Below, one piece after another: positions 7,491 to 14,992 of a stretch of DNA of 42,416 bases. Each line of letters begins with the position of its first letter. Position 1 is the stretch's first letter. Location of the stretch: NCBI GenBank assembly GCA_946182865.1, contig CAMHAV010000005.1:1-42416 (forward strand). The letters are read 5' to 3'. This DNA comes from an uncultured Clostridia bacterium. GTDB taxonomy: Bacteria; Bacillota; Clostridia; Oscillospirales; Acutalibacteraceae. The notes under the pieces are model-generated. The model did no database searches and was not told the DNA's origin. It saw only the letters and a list, made by a program, of their open reading frames with translations. The position numbers and the translations under genes are program-made.

Positions 7491-8099
7491 GTGCCTCGAA
7501 CAGCAAAAATAGCAACATTCACAAAAAAATACATCCTGCCTCCACTGATGGGATTTGGCTCCGCTGTGGCGGGTATATTGGTGGAAATGGTGATAGGTAC
7601 CTACGGCGACCAACTGTTTCCCTATGACGAGACGGCATGGTATGCGCCTGTGCAGGCGTTGATGGATCGGTTTATTCCGACAGACGCAGCGTTGTTTACC
7701 GTCTATCCCTTTTTCGTGTTGGCGCTGACGCTTGCCTGTGAAAGGTGGCAGGAAACGCACGCGCTGTCCGTGGCGTCCGGTTCCTCGCACCCCCGTGGAA
7801 TGGCGGTCTTCCGGCCGCTCTTTGGTCTGGGCGTAGTGGGCGTGATAGGCGGGATGGCGGTGCTGTCCTTCGCGGATTTTTCCTCTGCGCTCGCCCTTAC
7901 GTTTTGGGTTGTCACGATTATCATGGCATACGGTTGGGGCGTGCTGCTTTCTTACCGTGTGCTGTTTCACTTCCTGCAATGGCTGGCGGGACGGGTGAAA
8001 CATACCGACGTGCGCATCGCCAGACGGTGGGAACTGCTGCTTTCACTGCCGTTTTTTATCCTTGTGTTCGCGGTGTGGTACTGGTTCGAGATGCGTTAA
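7491..8099 (+). CDS. Four-TM membrane protein of unknown function
   Basis: The 202-residue protein starts at GTG 7491, with AAAGGAG about 11 nt upstream inside the preceding gene's last codons. Hydrophobic segments lie near residues 15-35, 68-85, 108-152 (two helices) and 185-200. There is no recognisable motif. It is the middle gene of a plus-strand operon whose members all look like small integral membrane proteins, so they may form a complex. That is inference from context only. Confidence 0.75.
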   Translation: MPRTAKIATFTKKYILPPLMGFGSAVAGILVEMVIGTYGDQLFPYDETAWYAPVQALMDRFIPTDAALFTVYPFFVLALTLACERWQETHALSVASGSSHPRGMAVFRPLFGLGVVGVIGGMAVLSFADFSSALALTFWVVTIIMAYGWGVLLSYRVLFHFLQWLAGRVKHTDVRIARRWELLLSLPFFILVFAVWYWFEMR

Positions 8100-8123
8100 T
8101 GACAGGAGGCGGCATGAGGTGAC

Positions 8124-8681
8124 ATGACAAATGAATCAAAAAATGAGAAAGGCCTTTTTCCCGTGCTGACGGGGGGCAGCGGCGGCCTACTGTCGGTGGG
8201 GAGCATGGCGGCGGTATTCTGGTTCTTCACATGGCTGCTCCCTGTTTTGCCAAACATGAGCAGCACCTTTTTTATCATCACGGAATTGTTTTTCATGGGG
8301 CTGGCGGGGCTTTCGGTGATGATCGGGGCGGAATGGCTGTGCAGGGAGAAACTCTCCCGCAAGGGACGGCGTTTTGATGCGTTCCTTGTGTTGGGAACGG
8401 CGGCGGCGCTGCTTCTGTTGTTTTTCCTTATACGAAAAGGATGGCCTGACTTCGGGGCAGACGAGACGGCTCCGGTGGTGATGTGGTTCTTTGCAGTGAT
8501 TCTGTCGGTGGGCTTGACGGGATATCTCCTTCTTTGGCGATGGATAGAACGGCTCAGAATGAAGCCGCCAAAGGCATACCGCCGCCGTTATCTTGCGGTT
8601 GTGCTGTGCTATCTGCCGCTGTATGTGGGGGTATGGATGGTATTGGCTATCGCGGGTTTTATTCTACGGCACTTCATTTAA
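8124..8681 (+). CDS. Membrane protein of unknown function
   Basis: This is a 185-residue protein with a short charged N-terminus, a Gly-rich turn (TGGSGGLLS) and about five hydrophobic segments. ATG 8124 is preceded by GAGGTG; an ATG at 8114 reads only Met-Arg-stop. It lies 24 nt after the previous gene. Its stop codon coincides with the first bases of the palindromic repeat at 8680, which suggests that the repeat inserted at, or replaced, the original 3' end. Confidence 0.75.
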   Translation: MTNESKNEKGLFPVLTGGSGGLLSVGSMAAVFWFFTWLLPVLPNMSSTFFIITELFFMGLAGLSVMIGAEWLCREKLSRKGRRFDAFLVLGTAAALLLLFFLIRKGWPDFGADETAPVVMWFFAVILSVGLTGYLLLWRWIERLRMKPPKAYRRRYLAVVLCYLPLYVGVWMVLAIAGFILRHFI

Positions 8682-8879
8682 ATGAGAATTTAGAGCGCTC
8701 GCAAGCTCGCTAAGATAATAGATAATAAAGAATAGATAATAGATAATAGAAAAGGAGCGCTTGCGCGCTGAATATATAATTCAAGGCGCTTTGCGCCTTC
8801 CTTCTATCTATTCGTTATTATTTCTTATCTATTATCTATTCTCTTAGCGCAGCTCCGCTGCGCGCTTAAATTCTCATTT
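8680..8879. repeat. Nested palindromic repeat element (200 bp)
   Basis: Perfect 13-bp terminal inverted repeats (8680-8692 and 8867-8879, AAATGAGAATTTA) bound a body of ATAATAGATAATAG-type tandem units. A core of two small hairpins follows (AGCGC TTGC GCGCT near 8756-8769; AAGGCGC TTT GCGCCTT near 8783-8799). The right 55 nt (8825-8879) match the reverse complement of 42362-42416 with one difference, which shows a dispersed family. No open frame is convincing. Confidence 0.9.
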
Positions 8880-8896
8880 ATCTTATAATACAAAAA

Positions 8897-8956
8897 GCGG
8901 ACAGCTCGTTTCGGCGCGTCTTTTGGAACGCGAACAAAACGGCGCTGTCCGTTTTT
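8897..8956. terminator. Terminator between convergent transcripts
   Basis: GCGGACAGC (8897-8905) pairs with GCTGTCCG (8944-8951). Five T follow on plus (8952-8956), and A8892-8896 provides a T-run on minus, so it can stop both the membrane-protein operon and the minus-strand gene at 8976. Confidence 0.75.
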
Positions 8957-8975
8957 GGCGGTCACTAAGGATAAA

Positions 8976-9323
8976 TTATCGCGTTGCGGCGGCGGAACGC
9001 GTGGTGGTGGTCGTGGTCACGGTGGTGTTCGTCGCGTAGGTGGTGGAGGTGGTGGCATTGTTGGTCATGCCGTCGTCGATCTCGTCCAGACCGCGTTCCA
9101 CACGATCCGCGCCCCGTTCGATGGCGTCGCCGGTGTCGTCAATCACCTGACCCGCGCGGTCAAGAAGATTGTCGCGGTTGGAGCCGTCGTAAATGCCGTT
9201 TTCGTTGACGCCGTTGGAAGTGGTGTTTCTGTCGTTCATGCCGCAGCTCACAGGAATCGCCATGAGGGCGAGTGCGGAGGCGGCACACATCATGCGCCAT
9301 TTAAAACTTGTCTGATTTGTCAT
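8976..9323 (-). CDS. Small exported Thr-rich protein, possible lipoprotein
   Basis: The 115-residue protein starts at ATG 9323 (AAAGGGACGG upstream); an in-frame TTG at 9329 is less likely. It has a positively charged N-terminus, a hydrophobic core (MMCAASALALMAIPVSC) and a Cys at the end of the core. The P-V-S-C site is only a marginal lipobox because Pro is at -3. An Asn/Asp-rich segment follows, then an amphipathic segment with DNLLDRAGQVIDDTGDAIER, and a tail that is almost all Thr, Asn and Ala. Such tails are typical of wall-spanning linkers. Function unknown. Confidence 0.7.
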   Translation of the reverse strand: MTNQTSFKWRMMCAASALALMAIPVSCGMNDRNTTSNGVNENGIYDGSNRDNLLDRAGQVIDDTGDAIERGADRVERGLDEIDDGMTNNATTSTTYATNTTVTTTTTTRSAAATR

Positions 9324-9477
9324 TGCCAAAAACCGTCCCTTTTCTGATAGAGTAGAGTTTTTCCCGTTTTTCGTCGCGGAAAAATCCCTGTTTTATTTTT
9401 CGCACACAGCGGCGATTCATGCAATGCGGCGTGATGTAATAGTTGCCGCGAGTGGAAAATTTTTTAAAATATATGGC

Positions 9478-9527
9478 ATGAAAAAAACCGACCCGAAGCC
9501 TTGAGGAAGCCCGAATCGGTTTTTTTG
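9478..9527 (-). terminator. Terminator of the sugar transporter operon
   Basis: Read on the minus strand, ACCGATTCGGG (complement of 9510-9520) pairs over 11 bp with TTCGGGTCGGT (complement of 9487-9497), using four G-U pairs, and a run of seven T follows. The G-U pairs would be A-C mismatches on the plus strand, so the structure is specific to minus-strand RNA. Confidence 0.8.
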
Positions 9528-9569
9528 GTTTTGTAGGTTAACGATTGAGGATTGTTTTCGAAATGAAAA

Positions 9570-10448
9570 TTATCCCTTGACAGCGCCGGAAAGTACGCCC
9601 TTGATGATGTACTTCTGGAGGAAGAGGTAGAGGATGACGATAGGCACGATAGTGATGACCATGCTCGCCATGATCGCGCCCCACTCTACACGGCCGTAAC
9701 CGCTCTGGAAGTATTGGATGACGATCGGAACGGTCTTGTAGTATCTGATTTTAAGCACCAGGTACGGCAGGAGATAGTCGTTCCAGATCCACATGGTTTC
9801 CAGAATACCGACCGAAATAATGGTGGGCTTCATGATGGGAAGGACGATCAGGAAGAAGGTCCTCACAGGACCGCAGCCGTCGATCATCGCGGCTTCTTCA
9901 ATATCCGGCGGTAGCGATTTGAGGAAGTTGCTGAACATAAACATTGCCGTGCCTGCGCCGAATCCCAGGTAGACCAGCGGAATGCGGAAAGGCGTGTTGA
10001 GCTGAAGCACGTCCGTCACCTTGGAGAGCGGGAACATGATCATCTGGAACGGCACGATCATGGAGAAAAGGCACAGATAATAGAAGATGGCGGTGTACCA
10101 AGTCTTGACTCTCGAAACGTAATAGGCGCACATCGAGGTGCACAGCAGAATCAGCGCCACAGAGAATACCGTGATAATCACGCTGTTCATCAATGCGGAC
10201 ATAAAGTCCATCTTAGTGGTGACGGCCTGCACATAGTTGTCGCCGTAGACGGTCGTTTTTTCATCCGGCAAAGCAAACGGATTCTGGAAGATATAATTTT
10301 TGTTTTTGAAGGAGTTGATCAGTACCATGACCAGCGGATACATCCAGAATACCGATATGATGGAAAATACCACGGTAAATACGATGTCACTGGTTTTCCG
10401 CTTGATTTTGATCTCATCAGCCGTTTTGATTTTGTTTGTATTTTCCAT
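9570..10448 (-). CDS. CUT1 sugar ABC transporter permease (MalG type)
   Basis: This is the second inner-membrane subunit of a carbohydrate importer: 292 residues, six TM helices. The family's EAA loop, EEAAMIDGCGPVRTFFLIVLP, couples it to the ATPase. The C-terminus (KYIIKGVLSGAVKG) is the conserved MalG end. It starts 3 nt after the upstream permease gene's stop, so they are cotranscribed. No ATPase gene is present. In Firmicutes, CUT1 systems commonly share an MsmX-type ATPase encoded elsewhere. Confidence 0.93.
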   Translation of the reverse strand: MENTNKIKTADEIKIKRKTSDIVFTVVFSIISVFWMYPLVMVLINSFKNKNYIFQNPFALPDEKTTVYGDNYVQAVTTKMDFMSALMNSVIITVFSVALILLCTSMCAYYVSRVKTWYTAIFYYLCLFSMIVPFQMIMFPLSKVTDVLQLNTPFRIPLVYLGFGAGTAMFMFSNFLKSLPPDIEEAAMIDGCGPVRTFFLIVLPIMKPTIISVGILETMWIWNDYLLPYLVLKIRYYKTVPIVIQYFQSGYGRVEWGAIMASMVITIVPIVILYLFLQKYIIKGVLSGAVKG

Positions 10449-10451
10449 AAA

Positions 10452-11303
10452 TTAGTCCGCCTCCTTGCTTTGGGTGAGTTTGAGCTGCAAAATGGCGATC
10501 GCACCGACCAACAGGAAGAAGACAACTGCTTTGGCCTGACCGACGCCCATATATCCGACACGTCCGTAGAACGTGTTATAGATATTGAGCGCGAGCATTT
10601 CGGTGTTGTGCATGGGTTCGCCGCCGGTCAAAGAGAGGTTCTGGTCGAACAGCTTGAAGCCGTTGGTGATGGTCAGGAACGTGCACATACTGATAGACGG
10701 CATAACCAGCGGAATGGTGATTTTGAAGAGAATCTGCTTGTCATTGGCACCGTCGATTCTGGCCGCTTCCTTGATGTCGTCGGAAACGCCCTGCAAGCCT
10801 GCCACGTAGATAATCATCATGTAACCCACCTGCTGCCAGATCATGAGAATGAGCAAACCGACAAAGCCGTAGGTGCCGTTGCTGGTGAGTGTCTGTTTAA
10901 AATTGGTGAGAATGCCGTTAAAGAGGATTTTCCAGATGGTACCCAGCAAAATACCGCCCATGAGGTTCGGCATGAAGAATACGGTGCGGAAGACATTGGT
11001 TCCCGCGAAGTTTCTGGTCAGCAGCACTGCTACCATGAACGCAATCACATTAATGGCAATCGTGGACACAATGGCGAACAGGGCGGTAAACCAGAAGGAC
11101 TGCCCAAACACTTGATCGCCGCTGAATACCTGTACATAGTTGTCGATACCGATTAACTTGATGTTGTTCATGGTCTTGAATTTACAGAATGACAAATAGA
11201 TACCGATGCCAAACGGAATGACGAAGCCTATCAGAAAGGCCGCCGCCGTCGGCAACAGGAACATACAGAGATATAAGGGATTCTTTTGTAATGTTTTTCC
11301 CAT
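10452..11303 (-). CDS. CUT1 sugar ABC transporter permease (MalF/UgpA type)
   Basis: A 283-residue permease with six TM helices and the EAA loop KEAARIDGANDKQILFKITIP. It pairs with the MalG-type subunit downstream. It starts about 160 nt after the binding-protein gene, and the gap holds a strong stem-loop (11343-11385) that could lower permease expression relative to the binding protein. The substrate is not predictable from the permease alone. Confidence 0.93.
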   Translation of the reverse strand: MGKTLQKNPLYLCMFLLPTAAAFLIGFVIPFGIGIYLSFCKFKTMNNIKLIGIDNYVQVFSGDQVFGQSFWFTALFAIVSTIAINVIAFMVAVLLTRNFAGTNVFRTVFFMPNLMGGILLGTIWKILFNGILTNFKQTLTSNGTYGFVGLLILMIWQQVGYMMIIYVAGLQGVSDDIKEAARIDGANDKQILFKITIPLVMPSISMCTFLTITNGFKLFDQNLSLTGGEPMHNTEMLALNIYNTFYGRVGYMGVGQAKAVVFFLLVGAIAILQLKLTQSKEAD

Positions 11304-11342
11304 AAATTGCCCCCCTTTTCAAAGGATAAACAACAGACAAAA

Positions 11343-11385
11343 GGGGTGAACGGGCAAGACAAGCATGCCGTTCACCCTCTTTTTT
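11343..11385. promoter_or_regulatory. Intercistronic stem-loop between binding protein and permeases
   Basis: GGGTGAACGG (11344-11353) pairs with CCGTTCACCC (11368-11377). In the transcribed (minus) direction it is followed by only CTTTTG, so termination should be partial. This is the usual arrangement for making more binding protein than permease. The plus direction has a better T-run, but no plus-strand gene needs it. Confidence 0.6.
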
Positions 11386-11463
11386 AGGTCTGTGGTAATA
11401 TTTTTACTTACTGTGTCCGGCAACAGATCAGACCGAACCAGCCATGATTCTTTGCTTTACGGA

Positions 11464-12801
11464 TTAGTCCTTGGTAGCCTCCGCAACCAGATCCTTTTCA
11501 ACCTTCCAGTTGTCAACATAAGCCTTGACGACGCCGTCCCAAGCTTCGTCGGTCTTGTCGGAAGCATAGGCAGCCATGAAGGAACCGAGGTTATCCTTCC
11601 AAGCCTGAGAAGGCATGGTGATCAGTGCCCAGGGCACGTTGGTCTTACCGCCGGAAACCATATCATTGGCAATCAGGGTGAGCTTGTTGGAAACAGGCTT
11701 TGCGTTTTTGAAAGGAATGCTGAAGCCCATGTCATCCGCCATAACCTTGGTGACTTCGTCATCGGTGACAGCCCACTCAAGGAAGTCGAGGGTAGCCTGA
11801 ATGTCTTCCTCAGATGCCTGGCTGTTGACAGCCCAGAAGTTCTCGGTACCGGTGCAAACGCTCTGGTTTTCTTCGCCCTCTACGCCGATGTAGATCGGGA
11901 GGAAGCCGAGTTCCATATCCATCAGGCCGCTGTCCTTGTTGTATTCCCAACTGCCGTTCTGAAAGAACACCGCTTCGCCGTTGACAAACTCGGTGCGGGC
12001 GTCGTCAACCTTCTTGCTGGCGGCAACACTGCGCTCACAGGTAGCGTTGTCCAGATAGAGATCGAGAATCTGTCTGAAGTTGTCCATATAGGTTCCCTTG
12101 ATTTCCTGAAGACCTACGCCGGGATCCACGTTGCCGTCCTTGTACTCATAGTACAGCGGGAGGTTGGCCAGATGGGTCTGCATTCTCCACCAGTCACCGG
12201 AAGCCAAGGCAGCGTTGGTGAACGCCGAGAAATTGATCTCGCCGGCAGCTTTCTTAGCGGTGATGTCTTCGGCAACCTTCTTGAGAGATTCAAAATTGGT
12301 GATATCGGTGATTTCATAGCCGGCTTCCTTGAGCAGTTTGGTGTTGGTGATCAAACCGTAGGATTCGGTAACATATGCGATACCTCTGGTAGCGCCGTCC
12401 GCATCGTTGAGCGCGTATGCCTTGTCGGTCAGTTCCTTGGTGACAGCCGCGTCGGACAGATCATAGCAATAATCCTTCCAGTTAGCCAGACCGGTGGGAC
12501 CGTTGATCTGGAACAGGGTGGGAGCGTCTGCCTTGGAGATTTCGGAAGCGAGGGTTTCCTCATACTTGCCGTCAGCCGCGGTGGTGATGTCGACCGTGAT
12601 GCCGGTTTCCTCGGTGTACTTCTTGGCAAGATCCTGCCAGATACCGTCCACTTCGGGCTTGAAGTTCAGGTAGTAAACGTGACCTTTCTCACTGCTTCCG
12701 CCTTCTCCGCCGGCACCGCCGCTCTTGCAGGAAGCCAGACCGGCAACAGCCGATGTAACCAGCATTGCAGACGCAAGAATGAGAGCTAATCTTTTTTTCA
12801 T
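11464..12801 (-). CDS. Extracellular carbohydrate-binding lipoprotein (CUT1 family)
   Basis: This solute-binding protein delivers a sugar to the two permeases. It has 445 residues, a type II signal peptide with lipobox LASC (Cys25) and a Gly/Ser-rich linker after the Cys. The family 1 binding-protein fold is suggested by VYYLNFKPEVDGIWQDLAKKY at the mature N-terminus and by GEAVFFQNGSWEY, MELGFLPIYIG and FWAVNSQASEED further on. The SD GGAGG lies 12 nt before the ATG. It is the first gene of the operon and has its own promoter. The sugar is unknown. The adjacent galE, a separate transcription unit, hints at galactose metabolism but proves nothing. Confidence 0.92.
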   Translation of the reverse strand: MKKRLALILASAMLVTSAVAGLASCKSGGAGGEGGSSEKGHVYYLNFKPEVDGIWQDLAKKYTEETGITVDITTAADGKYEETLASEISKADAPTLFQINGPTGLANWKDYCYDLSDAAVTKELTDKAYALNDADGATRGIAYVTESYGLITNTKLLKEAGYEITDITNFESLKKVAEDITAKKAAGEINFSAFTNAALASGDWWRMQTHLANLPLYYEYKDGNVDPGVGLQEIKGTYMDNFRQILDLYLDNATCERSVAASKKVDDARTEFVNGEAVFFQNGSWEYNKDSGLMDMELGFLPIYIGVEGEENQSVCTGTENFWAVNSQASEEDIQATLDFLEWAVTDDEVTKVMADDMGFSIPFKNAKPVSNKLTLIANDMVSGGKTNVPWALITMPSQAWKDNLGSFMAAYASDKTDEAWDGVVKAYVDNWKVEKDLVAEATKD

Positions 12802-12834
12802 GGTAATCTACCTCCAAAAAAAATGACTTTTTTG

Positions 12835-12868
12835 GATTTGCCAATCCCTCTTAAAAATTTGGCAAATC
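12835..12868. promoter_or_regulatory. Inverted repeat in the leader of the sugar-binding protein gene
   Basis: GATTTGCCAA (12835-12844) and TTGGCAAATC (12859-12868) are perfect complements separated by 14 nt. They lie in the 5' leader between the promoter and the ribosome binding site. It could be an operator or an RNA hairpin; a LacI-type site would normally have a shorter spacer. Confidence 0.45.
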
Positions 12869-12941
12869 TCAGTTTAAAATACCGATGGCTTTGATGTCCC
12901 GAAATCCGGTTTGTTCCGGCTGACCTCAAAACTACGAGTAC

Positions 12942-12970
12942 ATGATAGCACAGGTTTTACACAATTGCAA
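12942..12970 (-). promoter_or_regulatory. Promoter of the sugar transporter operon
   Basis: On the minus strand: TTGCAA (12970-12965), 17-nt spacer, TATCAT (12947-12942). The transcript would have a leader of about 130 nt. Confidence 0.75.
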
Positions 12971-13054
12971 GGGTTTTTTAAAAAAAAATAGAAAAAAAGC
13001 AAAAAATCTTCAAAAAAATCATCAATTTACTGTGACGGAACTGTGAATATTTCG

Positions 13055-14062
13055 TTAAAGACCTTGCGGGTTGTTTTTCATGAAGTTCCAGCCGTCGCGG
13101 CACATATCCTCCATGTTCCGCTTGGCTTCCCAGCCCAGCAGCTCCCGCGCTTTGGTGCAGTCGGCGTAGCATTCCGCGATATCGCCGGGGCGGCGGGGCT
13201 TGATGGCGTAGGGAACAGACACGCCGCTGCCCGCTTCAAACGCCGCTACCAATTGCAATACGCTGGTGCCTTTGCCGGTGCCGAGGTTGACCGCCTGCGC
13301 GCCTTTGTGTTCCAGCGCGTAGCGGAGCGCGCAGACATGACCCTCCGCTAAATCCATGACGTGAATGTAGTCGCGCACGCCGGTGCCGTCCACGGTGGGA
13401 TAGTCGTTGCCGAACACGCCCAGTTTTTCCAGTCTCCCGACCGCGACGCTCGCAATGTAGGGGAAAAGGTTGTTGGGAATGTCGTTGGGGCTTTCGCCGA
13501 TGAGTCCGGAGGGATGCGCGCCGATGGGATTGAAGTAGCGCAGCAGCATAACGCTCCATTCGGGGTCGGATACGCAGATATCGCGCAGGATATCCTCGAT
13601 AAAGAGCTTGGTGGAGCCGTAGGGATTGGTGGTAGAGAGCGGCATGGTTTCCACAAAGGGCGGTTCGTTGTTCATACCGTAGACCGTCGCGGAGGAGGAA
13701 AACACGATGGTCTTGCAGCCGTGATTTCTCATCACGTCAAACAACACCAGACTGCCCGTGATGTTGTTGTGGTAATATTCGATGGGTTTTGCGACGGATT
13801 CTCCCACCGCTTTCAGTCCCGCGAAGTGAATCACCGCCTTGATGTCGTTTTCCTCAAAAACGCGGTTCATCGCGTCACGGTCAAGGATGTCCGCCTCATA
13901 GAATCCGAAATCCTTGCCGGAGATGGTTTTGACGCGACGGAGCGCTTCGGGCTTGGAATTGGAGAAGTTGTCCACTACTACAATTTCATATCCTGCCTCT
14001 TGCAGCACGACGCATGTGTGCGAGCCGATAAAACCCGCGCCGCCTGTTACCAGAATTGCCAT
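13055..14062 (-). CDS. galE: UDP-glucose 4-epimerase
   Basis: GalE interconverts UDP-glucose and UDP-galactose (some homologues also the N-acetyl forms). The 335-residue length is typical. The NAD-binding GGAGFIG motif (G7, G10, G13) is followed by VVVDNFSNS. The catalytic Ser is in FSSSATVYG, and Tyr148 and Lys152 are in NPYGSTK. AAAGGATG precedes the ATG. It could provide UDP-galactose-type precursors for the exopolysaccharide operon in this window, but it is in a separate transcription unit. Confidence 0.95.
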   Translation of the reverse strand: MAILVTGGAGFIGSHTCVVLQEAGYEIVVVDNFSNSKPEALRRVKTISGKDFGFYEADILDRDAMNRVFEENDIKAVIHFAGLKAVGESVAKPIEYYHNNITGSLVLFDVMRNHGCKTIVFSSSATVYGMNNEPPFVETMPLSTTNPYGSTKLFIEDILRDICVSDPEWSVMLLRYFNPIGAHPSGLIGESPNDIPNNLFPYIASVAVGRLEKLGVFGNDYPTVDGTGVRDYIHVMDLAEGHVCALRYALEHKGAQAVNLGTGKGTSVLQLVAAFEAGSGVSVPYAIKPRRPGDIAECYADCTKARELLGWEAKRNMEDMCRDGWNFMKNNPQGL

Positions 14063-14152
14063 TTTTTAAATCATCCTTTACTCATGTTTTTTGTCATGTA
14101 TATTGATAAAATGCGCAAGCGCTTTTACTGCTTGTAATTCTTTTACTTTATA

Positions 14153-14656
14153 TTACACGATTACGCGCTTTTGCCCTGCATCCGACTCTTTCATTTTCAT
14201 TATAATATATGATACCAGCCGGAAAACGGCAAAGAAAAACAAAATACCCGCGCTGTCGATCAGCCAGTCGGTCGGCCGACCCGCGCGCCCGCCGGAAAAA
14301 AGCTGGTGTACCTCATCCGCCGCGGCGTAAACCGAAGCGGCGGCAAAGGCGGCGGGATAGAGTCCGGCAAATCTCCCGAAAGCGTTTTTGAGGGTGCCGA
14401 GCCAGAGCAGCCCCAGCAGACCGAATTCCGTCATATGGGCGCTTTTGCGCACACAAAATGTGAGTATCTCACGCGCATGCGGGGAGGGGGAAAGATGCAG
14501 CACGCGGCAGATAAAATTGACGATCAATCCGCTGGTGACGGACGAATCGTCTCCGTTCTGCGCGGAAAAGAGAAAAATCACAACCATCCATGCCAACGTG
14601 AGCAGAGCGAACGCAATGGTCTTACGGTTCAGATCCGGTCTTAAAGGCGAATGCAA
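14153..14656 (-). CDS. VanZ-family membrane protein
   Basis: The protein has the VanZ signature: FLFSAQNGDDSS after the first helix, RKSAHMTEFGLLG in the middle, then DEVHQLFSGGRAGRPTDWLIDSAG, with four TM helices. The open frame extends to ATG 14695, but the promoter -10 box is at 14699-14704, so transcription would begin inside that codon. I therefore prefer TTG 14656 (167 aa), with AGAGGGG (14670-14664) 7 nt upstream; TTG 14659 is also possible. VanZ confers low-level teicoplanin resistance in vanA clusters, but most family members have no known role. It lies 90 nt upstream of galE on the same strand and may be cotranscribed with it. Confidence 0.85.
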   Translation of the reverse strand: MHSPLRPDLNRKTIAFALLTLAWMVVIFLFSAQNGDDSSVTSGLIVNFICRVLHLSPSPHAREILTFCVRKSAHMTEFGLLGLLWLGTLKNAFGRFAGLYPAAFAAASVYAAADEVHQLFSGGRAGRPTDWLIDSAGILFFFAVFRLVSYIIMKMKESDAGQKRVIV

Positions 14657-14698
14657 CAAGGAACCCCTCTTTTTGAAAAGATTTTTTATGCACATCCT

Positions 14699-14727
14699 AT
14701 TGTACCATGTTTACACAGCGATTGCAA
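14699..14727 (-). promoter_or_regulatory. Promoter of the VanZ-like gene
   Basis: On the minus strand: TTGCAA (14727-14722), 17-nt spacer, TACAAT (14704-14699). It is divergent from the PFOR promoter about 100 nt away. Confidence 0.7.
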
Positions 14728-14805
14728 GTGTTTCACGCAAAGAGGCTGAAAAATCGGAATTTTTTGAATAAGGAATAAACTTTTGATTTTTCTGATAATT
14801 TTTGC

Positions 14806-14834
14806 TTTACATACAGATGAAAAAGTGTTAGAAT
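14806..14834 (+). promoter_or_regulatory. Promoter of pyruvate:ferredoxin oxidoreductase
   Basis: TTTACA (14806-14811), 17-nt spacer, TAGAAT (14829-14834). A leader of about 150 nt runs to the start codon; I recognise no riboswitch in it. Together with the divergent VanZ promoter it fills the gene-free stretch 14657-14992. Confidence 0.75.
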
Positions 14835-14992
14835 ATACGGTGATGAATTGGAGCGTTTCACGGCGCTGCAATCAAGATTTTTGCGGCGGCTTGCCTGTCA
14901 TGCGGCGTTATCCCTCTTACGCGTGCCTGATCAGAAAAGCGGCCGTCCCAATATCTCAATCATTCAAAATTTCCAAGGAGGAAACAAACAAC

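Noticed and set aside
14101-14125. CcpA cre site near galE
   Set aside because: GCAAGCGCTTTTA is only a partial match to the consensus and is not placed over a recognisable promoter.
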